Source of the DNA: an uncultured cyanobacterium
GTDB lineage: Bacteria; Cyanobacteriota; Vampirovibrionia; Gastranaerophilales; Gastranaerophilaceae
Length of the DNA: 21,727 nucleotides
Reading direction: 5' to 3'
Assembly (NCBI GenBank): GCA_902495705.1
Contig: CABUXT010000033.1
Location: 1-21,727 of the forward strand
The notes under the pieces were generated by a model, which saw only the letters and a program-made list of their open reading frames with translations, was not told the DNA's origin and searched no databases. Positions 14,984 to 21,727 of this stretch are shown in pieces. Position 1 is the first letter of the stretch; every line of letters begins with the position of its first letter. Made by a program: the position numbers and the translations under genes.

Positions 14984-15445
14984 ATGTATAACTGTGAACA
15001 TTATATTGAATCTATCTATTATCAATTGGAGCAAACCGCAAGGTATTGCAGATATTTAGGTTCGCAAATTTTCCAAAAATTAGACATGCCTGTATCTATG
15101 GATGAATTTACTGCAATGGATACAATCAGTCTTAACGATGGAATGTGCCAACGAGAATTGGCAAAATTGATTTTGAAGGATAGAGCAAACACAGGCAGAA
15201 TTTTGAATTCTTTGGAAGAAAAAGGTTATATCGAAAGATTTGTCGATACAAAGAATAACAGATTAGTCCGAAAAATGAGATTGACACCTGAAGGCAGAGA
15301 AATTATCGCAAAAGTTTCTAAAGTTTTGCGCGAATATATAGAGAAATTGCCTAAAGTTCTCTCAGAAGAAGACAAATTTGAACTTATGGAATCTGTAAAA
15401 AGATTTAGAGAAGGCTTAGAACAAGAAGTAGAAATGAAAATATAA
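14984..15445 (+). CDS. MarR-family transcriptional regulator of the efflux locus
   Basis: A 153-residue dimeric winged-helix regulator, normally a repressor released by small phenolic or toxic ligands. The DNA-binding part spans about 55-104: CQRELAKLILKDRANTGRIL is recognisable as the helix-turn-helix, and DTKNNRLVRKMRLTPEG as the wing. N- and C-terminal helices form the dimer interface. There is no strong ribosome site before the ATG at 14984. It is the first gene of a marR-emrA-emrB unit (15 bases to the next ATG) and is divergent from the tolC-type gene. This arrangement and the operator palindrome indicate local autoregulation and control of the pump. Confidence 0.93.
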   Translation: MYNCEHYIESIYYQLEQTARYCRYLGSQIFQKLDMPVSMDEFTAMDTISLNDGMCQRELAKLILKDRANTGRILNSLEEKGYIERFVDTKNNRLVRKMRLTPEGREIIAKVSKVLREYIEKLPKVLSEEDKFELMESVKRFREGLEQEVEMKI

Positions 15446-15460
15446 AAGAGGTTATTGAAT

Positions 15461-16468
15461 ATGGAAGAACAAATTAAAGAAGAACAAAATGTTGAACAAC
15501 CTAAAAAAGAAAAACCAAAAGGAATTAAAAGAACCGTAACAGGTATTGTTGTTGTGGCAGTTTTGGTTTTGGCAGGTGTTTACATTCATAATGAAATGCA
15601 ATATGAATCAACAGATGACGCGTATGTTGAAACAACTACAGTAAATGTTGCTCCTCGTGTATCAGGTCAAATCGAAGACGTATTTGTAACAGATAACCAA
15701 CACGTAAAAGAAGGTGATTTGGTTGCAATTATTGATGATGCTGATTACAAAATCAAGTTAGAACAAGCTGATTCAAGTTTTGAAAAAATCAAATTAGACC
15801 AACAAAACGCTAAAGCAAATCAAGCTGCTGCAGAATCTAATATTAAATTAGCTAAAAAAGATTTAGACAGATACAGAAACCTTTATGAACAAGGCGCTGT
15901 TTCTAAACAAACTTACGATTCCGCAAAGGTAAACTATGATAACGCTCAAGCAGGCTTAACACAAGCAAACCAAGCATTATTCTCAGATAAAAGCGGAAAA
16001 ACCGTTGCAGATGCAAACTTGAGAACCGCAAAAGCTGCAAAAGATAAAGCTGCATTAGATTTATCTTATACAAAAATCTATGCTCCTCAATCAGGAACAG
16101 TTTCATCAAGAAGAGTTGAAAAAGGTATGTATGTAACAGCAGGTTCACCTCTATTCACATTGGTTCCTGAAAATGTTTGGGTTGTAGCTAACTTCAAAGA
16201 AAACCAATTGAGAGGTATGAAACCGGGTCAAGCTGTTGATATCAAAATCGACACTTATCCAAACAAAGTTTTCAAAGGTAAAATTGACTCTATCCAAAGA
16301 GCATCAGGCGCAAAATCAAGCTTGTTCCCTCCTGAAAACGCAGTTGGTTCATTCGTAAAAATCGTACAAAGAATACCTGTAAAAATCGTATTCACAGAAC
16401 AAATTGACCCAAGTGAATACAACATTGTTCCTGGGATGTCAGTTGTACCAAAAGTAAAAGTTAAATAA
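15461..16468 (+). CDS. EmrA/HlyD-family membrane-fusion (periplasmic adaptor) protein
   Basis: Links the inner-membrane MFS pump to the outer-membrane channel. A charged cytoplasmic N-terminus (1-24) precedes one transmembrane helix (about 25-43). STDDAYVE (50-57) opens the EmrA-type periplasmic part, followed by the lipoyl half-motif VAPRVSGQIEDVFVTDNQHV (63-82), a coiled-coil hairpin (about 98-195), the second lipoyl half (YAPQSGTVSSRRVEKG) and a beta barrel. I start at ATG 15461 (335 residues), since AGAGG is nine bases upstream. A TTG six bases earlier is too close to that site. It is co-transcribed with marR. Substrates are unknown. Confidence 0.93.
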   Translation: MEEQIKEEQNVEQPKKEKPKGIKRTVTGIVVVAVLVLAGVYIHNEMQYESTDDAYVETTTVNVAPRVSGQIEDVFVTDNQHVKEGDLVAIIDDADYKIKLEQADSSFEKIKLDQQNAKANQAAAESNIKLAKKDLDRYRNLYEQGAVSKQTYDSAKVNYDNAQAGLTQANQALFSDKSGKTVADANLRTAKAAKDKAALDLSYTKIYAPQSGTVSSRRVEKGMYVTAGSPLFTLVPENVWVVANFKENQLRGMKPGQAVDIKIDTYPNKVFKGKIDSIQRASGAKSSLFPPENAVGSFVKIVQRIPVKIVFTEQIDPSEYNIVPGMSVVPKVKVK

Positions 16469-16485
16469 AGGATAAAAATTTAAGA

Positions 16486-16540
16486 GGAAAAAGGAAACAG
16501 GTTCTATATATATTAATGAACTTATTTCCTTTTCCTTTTT
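16486..16540 (+). terminator. Terminator-like hairpin between the adaptor and pump genes
   Basis: A long imperfect stem of about 18-19 pairs, with a single mismatch and a one-base bulge. GGAAAAAGGAAACAGGTTC (16486-16504) faces GAACTTATTTCCTTTTCC (16518-16535) around a 13-base AT loop, and a T tract (16536-16540) follows. The pump's ribosome site AGGGGAA lies just beyond, so it is not sequestered. This should reduce read-through into the pump gene or protect the upstream mRNA end. Confidence 0.65.
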
Positions 16541-16552
16541 ATAGGGGAATTT

Positions 16553-18124
16553 ATGTCAGAATTAGAAAATAAAGTTGCACAAGCTGACGATGAAGAAAAT
16601 AAATATTTGCCTGCCAATCCTTGGATTTCGGCAGTACCGACATTGTTAGCGGTTTTTATATATGTAATTGATGGTACTATTGCAAACGTAGCATTACCGC
16701 ACATGGCAGGAAGTTTTTCGGCTACTCGTGATGAAAGTATGTGGATTTTAACAAGTTACTTAATCGCCAGTGGTATTATTATTCCATCAGTTGACTTTTT
16801 TAGTAAATTACTTGGTAGAAAAAATTTCTATATCATTAGTATTATGATATTCACTATCGCGTCACTTCTTTGCGGTATGGCAAGAAATCTTGGCGAAATG
16901 GTTGTATTCAGAGTATTGCAAGGTGCAGGCGGTGGCGGTATCGTTCCGATATCTCAAGCTTTGATGATGGAAAGTTTCCCTAAAGAAAAACGTGGTACGG
17001 CAATGTCTGTATTTGGTATGGGTGTAATTATCGCCCCTATTGTCGGACCTGTTTTAGGTGGTTGGATTACAGATAACTGGTCTTGGCCGTGGATTTTCTT
17101 TATCAACGTACCGTTTGGATGCTTGGCTGCAATCTTGGCAAGCAAAATGCTTTATAACCCACCGTATTCTCACCGTCAAAAAGGTGTCAAAATCGATGGT
17201 TTGGGCTTTTTCTTTCTGACAATGTGGTTGCTATGCTTGCAGGTATTCTTTGATAAAGGTAATAATGCCGATTGGTTCAATGCGACTTGGATTCGCTGGA
17301 TATTTGGCGTATCTTGTGTTTCAGGGATTTTATTTTTCTTATCACAAATTTTCAGAAAAAATACCCTTGTTGACTTGACCGTCTTCAAAGATAGAAACTT
17401 TATCATCGGTACATTTATTCAGGTTGTAATGCAGGCTGTATTGTACGCATCACTTGCGATTTTGCCTCAATTTTTGCAAAGTATGATGGGCTATACCGCA
17501 TTTTTAAGCGGATATTCAATGATGCCAAGAGGATTAGGCAGTATGACCGCGATGGTTATTTGTGCACTTATTGCGGATAAAGTGGATAAAAGAATTTTGG
17601 TTTGCGTGGGGTTGACACTGCTTGGTAGCGCAGGCTTGGTATTTGGATTTTTGAACTTGCAAATCGCGAGCATAAATATTATGATTCCAAACTATATTAT
17701 GGGTATGGGTATGGGCTTATCTATGATTCCAATTATCAACCTGTCAATGGAAACTTTGCATAATGACCAAATGACAAATGCCAGCGGATTGCAAAACTTG
17801 TTCAAAAATATTGGTAGTGCGGTCGGAACATCACTGGTTGCAACGATGTTGACAAGATTTGCTCAAATGCACCAATATATGATGGTTGGCAAATTGAGCG
17901 ACTTGAATCCGGCATTTGTTGAACGTGTCCAAACCACAACTGCAGCGTTGGCTCAGTATACACATATTTCTGTTGCCCAACACATGGCACAATATTCTCA
18001 ATACGGAACATTACTAAAACAAGCAAACTTGTGGGCATTTATGGATTCATTCCGAATCTTCGGTCTGCTTTGTTTCTTGCTAATCCCACTCCTGTTCCTG
18101 TTCAAAAGACACAAAGAAGCATAG
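16553..18124 (+). CDS. EmrB/QacA-type MFS drug exporter (DHA2, 14 spans)
   Basis: Proton-driven inner-membrane exporter; with the adaptor and the TolC-type protein it would expel compounds across both membranes. The 523 residues and hydrophobic pattern fit 14 spans. Landmarks are the first-span acid motif IYVIDGTIANVALPHM (DHA2 motif D1), WILTSYLIASG, the loop motif FSKLLGRKNFY, RVLQGAGGGG in span 4, and antiporter motif C GMGVIIAPIVGPVLGGWI. AGGGGAA precedes the ATG. It is the last gene of the marR unit, separated from the adaptor by 84 bases that hold a terminator-like hairpin. A perfect bidirectional terminator follows. Substrates cannot be inferred. Confidence 0.94.
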   Translation: MSELENKVAQADDEENKYLPANPWISAVPTLLAVFIYVIDGTIANVALPHMAGSFSATRDESMWILTSYLIASGIIIPSVDFFSKLLGRKNFYIISIMIFTIASLLCGMARNLGEMVVFRVLQGAGGGGIVPISQALMMESFPKEKRGTAMSVFGMGVIIAPIVGPVLGGWITDNWSWPWIFFINVPFGCLAAILASKMLYNPPYSHRQKGVKIDGLGFFFLTMWLLCLQVFFDKGNNADWFNATWIRWIFGVSCVSGILFFLSQIFRKNTLVDLTVFKDRNFIIGTFIQVVMQAVLYASLAILPQFLQSMMGYTAFLSGYSMMPRGLGSMTAMVICALIADKVDKRILVCVGLTLLGSAGLVFGFLNLQIASINIMIPNYIMGMGMGLSMIPIINLSMETLHNDQMTNASGLQNLFKNIGSAVGTSLVATMLTRFAQMHQYMMVGKLSDLNPAFVERVQTTTAALAQYTHISVAQHMAQYSQYGTLLKQANLWAFMDSFRIFGLLCFLLIPLLFLFKRHKEA

Positions 18125-18150
18125 AAAAAAGAAGATAACGAAAAAGTATA

Positions 18151-18187
18151 AACAAAGGTGTTAAATAAATTATTTAACACCTTTGTT
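18151..18187. terminator. Perfect 18-bp bidirectional terminator
   Basis: AACAAAGGTGTTAAATAA and its exact complement TTATTTAACACCTTTGTT flank one central base. It lies between the convergent pump and HNH genes and touches the HNH stop codon. Both exits are T-containing but not pure T tracts; the symmetry suits termination from both sides. Confidence 0.75.
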
Positions 18188-18818
18188 ATAGAGAAATTTT
18201 ATCTATATTCAGGTATTTTGAAAATAATTCATTCATTTTAATTCCATTTTGACTAACTTTTTTCAAAATAAAAATACCAGTAAGATTATTTATCTGAATA
18301 ATGTGCCTTAAAAGTTCACCATTACTAATTTTTAATTTTCTGGCAAGCTCTTTATGATTTACAAAATTCGGATTATCAATGTAATAATCTAAAATCTTGA
18401 CTTGAGTTTCATTTAGTTTAAAATTTACGTCAGTTCCATAAATATTGTATTCGACATTTTGCTCCTCACAAAGACGCGCATCACGCATTGATTTGTATTC
18501 TTTGACATATAAATCATTATTTATATTCTCTAAAACTGCTTGAGAATAATCTTCATTACCACGTTGAATATCAATTAAATTAAGATAATTTTGAAAATGC
18601 CATAATCTGGCTTCACTACTTGCCAAAAACGAATTTATATCCATATTACCTTTTTTGTTATTACATTTTTCGCAACAAATTACAATATTACCTTCAATGG
18701 TTTTTCCGCCTGCACTTTGAGGTAAAATATGCTCAAGTGTTTTATCTTTATCACGAAGTGCCCTACCGCAATATGCACAAATGTGGCTTAACTCTTTCAA
18801 TTCCTTTTTTGAAAACAT
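18186..18818 (-). CDS. HNH endonuclease fused to a C-terminal helix-turn-helix region
   Basis: The N-terminal ~60 residues are an HNH nuclease with structural zinc: CAYC (14-17) and CEKC (49-52), LEHILP with catalytic His30, Asn44 and NNKKGN (53-58). Residues 61-130 are unassigned and helical. The C-terminal part (about 135-190: ETQVKILDYYI, then NHKELARKLKISNGELLRHI) looks like a winged helix-turn-helix that would give DNA specificity. The 210-residue combination is not a restriction or homing enzyme I recognise, and there is no RuvC domain, so it is not IscB. TAGGA precedes the ATG. The gene lies downstream of tmRNA and a structured RNA segment on the same strand and may be transcribed from the tmRNA promoter. 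Confidence 0.85.
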   Translation of the reverse strand: MFSKKELKELSHICAYCGRALRDKDKTLEHILPQSAGGKTIEGNIVICCEKCNNKKGNMDINSFLASSEARLWHFQNYLNLIDIQRGNEDYSQAVLENINNDLYVKEYKSMRDARLCEEQNVEYNIYGTDVNFKLNETQVKILDYYIDNPNFVNHKELARKLKISNGELLRHIIQINNLTGIFILKKVSQNGIKMNELFSKYLNIDKISL

Positions 18819-18838
18819 AAGTATTCCTAATACATAAA

Positions 18839-18851
18839 ACTGGAGACGGTG
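18839..18851. repeat. Direct repeat of the tmRNA 3' end (outer copy)
   Basis: ACTGGAGACGGTG, identical to 19058-19070, which contains the acceptor end of tmRNA. The AT-rich bases on its left (TAATACATAAA) also resemble those left of the tmRNA copy (TAATAAAATAAT). The two copies are 219 bases apart. Confidence 0.8.
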
Positions 18852-19030
18852 ACTCTGCCGAAGAAAAGGTGACTAGCGACAGGTGAGCTGAGGCTGGAAA
18901 GTTTTACAATATGCAGTTAGCATAGCAGTAAAACTTGGAATTGCCGTTAAATGCGAGCCTGTCAAGACAAATGTCACGTTTTCTGAGAGGTAAGAACCCT
19001 TCCAAGCAGAGCTTGGTGGGTTTGACTCCC
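18841..19030. ncRNA. Unidentified ~190-nt structured RNA (6S-like shape possible)
   Basis: Not coding in any frame, visibly richer in G+C than its flanks, and foldable into one long rod. Stems from outside in: GGAG 18842-18845 with CTCC 19026-19029; CTCTGC 18853-18858 with GCAGAG 19006-19011; an 11-position stem 18863-18873 with 18973-18983 (one mismatch); GACAGG 18878-18883 with CCTGTC 18958-18963; AAGTTTTAC 18899-18907 with GTAAAACTT 18928-18936; TATGC 18910-18914 with GCATA 18920-18924. A large bubble separates the last two groups. This closing stem, bubble and terminal stem resemble 6S RNA read on the plus strand (GCCGTTAAATGCGA recalls part of the E. coli bubble). Alternatively it is a structured leader of the HNH gene on the minus strand. 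No RNase P, SRP or riboswitch signature is seen. Confidence 0.5.
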
Positions 19031-19059
19031 ATAAATTCATCAAATTAATAAAATAATAC

Positions 19060-19461
19060 TGGAGACGGTGGGAGTCGAACCCACGTCCAAAATGGATAAA
19101 AATAAGCCTCTACATGTGTAGATATTAATTTTCTCGCTCAACTCAGGAAAATATCAGAACCTGACAAGTCAAGCCTAGGTTTTATTTGAGGGAAACTCTA
19201 AACCCTTGACAGTTATCTTGATACAGCTACTGCCAATCACTGCACTGCGTCTTGCATAATGGACCCATAAAGTCGGCAAGCTGGACTCTATGAGTAGCTA
19301 TTCGTCGAGCGATTAAGCAGCTAAAGCGTAAGCTCTAGAGAAATCAGCTTCGATTACATTATTTTTAGCATTTAATTTGTTTTGCTCGTTGATAACCGAG
19401 AACAGCGCTCGGACACGCAACCTATTTTCACCAAACATCCTGTCAAATCCAAAACGTCCCC
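19060..19461 (-). ncRNA. ssrA: Transfer-messenger RNA (tmRNA), one-piece
   Basis: Rescues stalled ribosomes and tags the unfinished protein for degradation. The 5' end GGGGACG (19455-19461) pairs with the 3' CGUCUCC (19061-19067), leaving discriminator A at 19060. CCA is not encoded. The 3' part has the T arm GUGGG-UUCGACU-CCCAC and the 5' part the conserved GGAUUUGACAGG stretch. An internal frame encodes the tag. At 402 nt and in continuous order it is a standard one-piece form, not the permuted two-piece form of some cyanobacteria. A strong promoter lies about 50 bases upstream, implying 5' processing. No intrinsic terminator follows the 3' end directly. Confidence 0.96.
19313..19369 (-). 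other. tmRNA tag-peptide reading frame
   Basis: From a probable GCT resume codon (19367-19369) the frame reads AKNNVIEADFSRAYALAA and stops at TAA (19313-19315). The ALAA end is the usual protease (ClpXP/FtsH) recognition tail. Eighteen encoded residues is longer than the 10-residue E. coli frame. Confidence 0.92.
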
Positions 19462-19511
19462 ATGAATTATAAAATGTTTATAATTGGTGTTGTTAATGTA
19501 CTGTAATACGT

Positions 19512-19540
19512 ATTATAATCGCATTTTATCTTTTTTTCAA
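19512..19540 (-). promoter_or_regulatory. tmRNA promoter
   Basis: On the minus strand: TTGAAA (19535-19540), a 17-base spacer, then a perfect TATAAT (19512-19517). Transcription would begin near 19505, about 44 bases before the mature tmRNA 5' end. A further TATAAT closer to the gene (19466-19471) has no good -35 partner. Confidence 0.7.
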
Positions 19541-19561
19541 GTCATAGAATTTTATTTTTAT

Positions 19562-21532
19562 TTAGTCAAATTTTATTTGGCAATCATCTTCAATAATCCG
19601 TATCATCTCATCCATTGTTTCTTTTTCCAATGTAGATTCTGCCATTTTCAAACAATCTTGTGCGTTTTCGCTATCACCAAGTTTTTTGAATATACATGAT
19701 TTTATATAATAATAAAAACAATTTTTATCTTTGGTTCCATCAATATATTTTAAAGCCTTGTCATATTCCTTGATTTTATAATAAATCACCGCCATAAAAC
19801 GAAGTTTATAATCCATTTCAGCTAAAGTTTTTGGTTCAAATTTCGCCAACTTTTTCAGCGCAGATTTACTATTCCCTTGTAAAAAATCAATATATGCAGT
19901 TAAAATTTGCCCAGAACCCCATTGCGGATATTTTTTAAAATTTTTTACAGCATTTTTATAATCTTTCAAATGGTAACAAACCAACCCTTTATTACCATAA
20001 AAACTATTGTCTAGTTCATTTTTGAATAATTTTTCAGCTCTTTCAGCCCACTTTAGTGCAAATTTATATTTCCCTAAAGTGATTAATGTTCCAATTTTAT
20101 TTATATATGGATACCAAGAATCAAGCCCCTTTTTAATCGCGTTGTTATAATATTTTAGTGCCTCAAAAGGTTTGTTTAGACGTTCATAGCAATAGCCAAT
20201 TGTGGTACATAAATAACTTGGGAGGTAGCCATCTTCTTTTAATGAAATTTCTTCAGCTTTTTTATAACAGTCAAGTGCCTCTTCATATTTCTTCCGTTCT
20301 TCCAAAATTTTACCTTTGTCCATATAATTAGACACCAAAGATTGTTCAAGTTCGATAGCAATATCTAACGATTTGAGTGCATTTTCTACATCATTTTTTC
20401 TATATAAACATGTTGATTTTATTGGGTAAATATTACGCTTTTCATACGGAGTAAACTGTGATAAATTTATTACTCTATCACAATCCACAAGACACAAGTC
20501 ATAGTCACCATATTCTTTTTCATAATAGGCTTTCATTGTCAATAGTTCTAAATATAGGTCTTTTTCTGATGAAAATTGTTGGATTTTTTCTTCAAAATAT
20601 TCATAAACTTTTTCTTTGCCAAATTTTTTATAATACAAATTTGCAATTTCTGAATAATCATCTTTCTCAAAAGGACAAATCGCCAAAGCGCTTTCATAAT
20701 CTTTCATTGCGCCATTTATATCATTATTTTCACTTTTCAATTGGGCACGATATTCATACATAAAAGCATTTTCAGGGTCAAGTTCAATCGCCTTATCTAG
20801 CGATTTTAGAGCAGATTTAGCATCTCTCACAAGGTTGTAATAATAATAAAAATTGAGATAAGCCTGCGCAGTCGGTTTTATCTTGATAGATTTATTTATG
20901 ACATCTTTTATTGTTTTGTTGTATTTTCTTACAGTTTTAGAGAATGTTTTTTCACCGTATTCATCAGCCAAAATATGCAACATTATACTGAAATATAGGT
21001 CGTAGTATTCTTGTCTATTGGGGTTTAAGGCAATTGCTTGTTTGATATTTCTTTCTGCTGCTGTATTAACATATGATTCATAATTTTGAGCTACGATATA
21101 AAAAATTTCATCACATTTTGGATTATCAAATAGGATTAAACATTTAATATACAACAATATACCATTTGCATCCGACTCATGCATAATGCGGATTTGATTA
21201 GCGCGTTTTAATAAAGTTTGCTCATCAAATTTGTCAGGATTGGCTTTAATTTCGGCACGAAATTCTTTTGCTTTCCGAATTTCTTCATTTTCCGATGCAT
21301 GGTCAAGATGTTTATTCAAATAAAAAAGAGTTTTTTCGTAATCTTTATACAATTTGCCATAACAACAATAGCAACCAACATAAATATCATCTAAAAGTTC
21401 ATTTGGCGTTGAAGGGTCATTTAGAGCAAGTGCAAGCGCTTTTTGCAAAGATTTTAATGCAGATTTTGAACCTTTTTTATACCTTTTAACACCTTCTTCG
21501 CAATAGTATCTCGCATCTTTTTTATTAATCAT
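19562..21532 (-). CDS. Large tetratricopeptide-repeat protein
   Basis: A 656-residue protein made almost entirely of TPR-like helix pairs. Recurrent units such as SALKSLDKAIELDPENAFMY, AMKDYESALAICP, ALDCYKKAEEISLKE and ALKYYNNAIKKG each show the A-x3-Y-x3-A-[IL] pattern. TPRs form a right-handed superhelix that binds other proteins, so it is probably a cytoplasmic scaffold; there is no catalytic domain or signal peptide. I start at ATG 21530-21532, which has GAGG nine bases upstream. The longer reading from 21643 adds 37 hydrophobic residues across the promoter and has no ribosome site. It stands alone upstream of tmRNA, divergent from the gene at the window edge. The partner is unknown. Confidence 0.85.
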   Translation of the reverse strand: MINKKDARYYCEEGVKRYKKGSKSALKSLQKALALALNDPSTPNELLDDIYVGCYCCYGKLYKDYEKTLFYLNKHLDHASENEEIRKAKEFRAEIKANPDKFDEQTLLKRANQIRIMHESDANGILLYIKCLILFDNPKCDEIFYIVAQNYESYVNTAAERNIKQAIALNPNRQEYYDLYFSIMLHILADEYGEKTFSKTVRKYNKTIKDVINKSIKIKPTAQAYLNFYYYYNLVRDAKSALKSLDKAIELDPENAFMYEYRAQLKSENNDINGAMKDYESALAICPFEKDDYSEIANLYYKKFGKEKVYEYFEEKIQQFSSEKDLYLELLTMKAYYEKEYGDYDLCLVDCDRVINLSQFTPYEKRNIYPIKSTCLYRKNDVENALKSLDIAIELEQSLVSNYMDKGKILEERKKYEEALDCYKKAEEISLKEDGYLPSYLCTTIGYCYERLNKPFEALKYYNNAIKKGLDSWYPYINKIGTLITLGKYKFALKWAERAEKLFKNELDNSFYGNKGLVCYHLKDYKNAVKNFKKYPQWGSGQILTAYIDFLQGNSKSALKKLAKFEPKTLAEMDYKLRFMAVIYYKIKEYDKALKYIDGTKDKNCFYYYIKSCIFKKLGDSENAQDCLKMAESTLEKETMDEMIRIIEDDCQIKFD

Positions 21533-21554
21533 CTTCACCAACCTCAATATATTT

Positions 21555-21582
21555 ATTATAATGGCATTTTTAGAAATGTAAA
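21555..21582 (-). promoter_or_regulatory. Promoter of the TPR gene
   Basis: On the minus strand: TTTACA (21577-21582), a 16-base spacer, then a perfect TATAAT (21555-21560), about 22 bases before the chosen ATG. Its position inside the longer reading frame supports the shorter start. Confidence 0.55.
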
Positions 21583-21686
21583 TATTACAAAATGTAACAA
21601 AGAACATCAAAAAACTAAAGAAATACTCAACTTTTGCCGACATGGATAGTAATGGAACAAGTTACGAAAGGACACGGAATCGCACT

Positions 21687-21727
21687 ATGGGTATGAGCGC
21701 ATCACAAGCTAGATTTTTGAGCCTCAC
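21687..21727 (+). CDS. Start of a MGMSASQARFL-type protein (cut by the window end)
   Basis: Only 13 codons are present, reading MGMSASQARFLSL. AAAGGA lies about 15 bases before the first ATG and 21 before the second (Met3). I recall this opening from many uncharacterised Gastranaerophilales proteins; that is memory, not a search. It is divergent from the TPR gene. Function is unknown. Confidence 0.7.
   Translation, partial: MGMSASQARFLSL

Noticed and set aside
18841..19030. RNase P RNA, SRP RNA, cobalamin or SAM riboswitch
   Set aside because: The segment is too short for RNase P, and none of the conserved strings (ACAGAAACAGACC, GGAAGGAAGCA, GCCACTG, AAGAGAGGTGGAGGGACTGGCCC in parts) is present.
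18186..19060. An IscB/omega-RNA (HEARO) system
   Set aside because: The HNH protein is only 210 residues with no RuvC or arginine-rich bridge; kept only as an analogy for RNA-HNH association.
19060..19461. Permuted two-piece tmRNA as in some cyanobacteria
   Set aside because: The 5' GGGGACG end, tag frame and 3' T arm occur in normal order with a paired acceptor stem.
21533..21643. Hydrophobic N-terminal extension of the TPR protein, possibly a membrane anchor
   Set aside because: It crosses a good promoter (TATAAT at 21555-21560), and GAGG precedes the internal ATG.

Overview
The window is AT-rich bacterial chromosome. It most likely comes from a gut member of the Cyanobacteria-related class Vampirovibrionia/Melainabacteria (order Gastranaerophilales). 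That assignment rests on recognition, not a search: the last 41 bases open a protein beginning MGMSASQARFLSL, a start I associate with that order, and two unidentified proteins carry a short F-x-G motif (PQFQG, VSFTGI) of a kind I also associate with it. No phage, IS transposase or CRISPR array is visible.

Left part (1-4.7 kb): a repeat-bearing gap; divergent ogt (DNA repair) and an SGNH hydrolase that looks leaderless; a Fic protein with a C-terminal self-inhibitory motif; a lineage-type multi-span membrane protein preceded by a 28-codon methionine-rich mini-ORF with its own promoter and an intrinsic terminator; a DUF2513 protein; and a DnaQ-like exonuclease. The mini-ORF, the terminator and a 9-bp alternative pairing together look like a ribosome-controlled attenuator. 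This is the strongest candidate here for an undescribed system.

Middle (4.7-13.4 kb): hcp (hybrid-cluster protein) with a small unknown gene behind it; ade and galE behind one strong promoter; a DUF2130 coiled-coil protein with nuclease-like motifs; a DUF805 membrane protein; and a PLP aminotransferase. The aminotransferase is bracketed by two 104-bp copies of a composite hairpin repeat.

Right part (13.4-21.7 kb): a complete tripartite efflux locus, with a TolC-type outer-membrane protein divergent from marR, an EmrA-type adaptor and an EmrB-type MFS pump. A perfect inverted repeat over the shared promoter is the likely MarR operator, and a terminator-like hairpin lies between adaptor and pump. 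Beyond a bidirectional terminator are an HNH endonuclease fused to a helix-turn-helix region, a ~190-nt unidentified structured RNA, and tmRNA (ssrA). The structured segment is bounded by direct copies of the tmRNA 3' end. A large TPR protein and the start of the MGMSASQARFL protein close the window.

All coordinates and pairings were read by hand; family names come from motif recognition without database searches.
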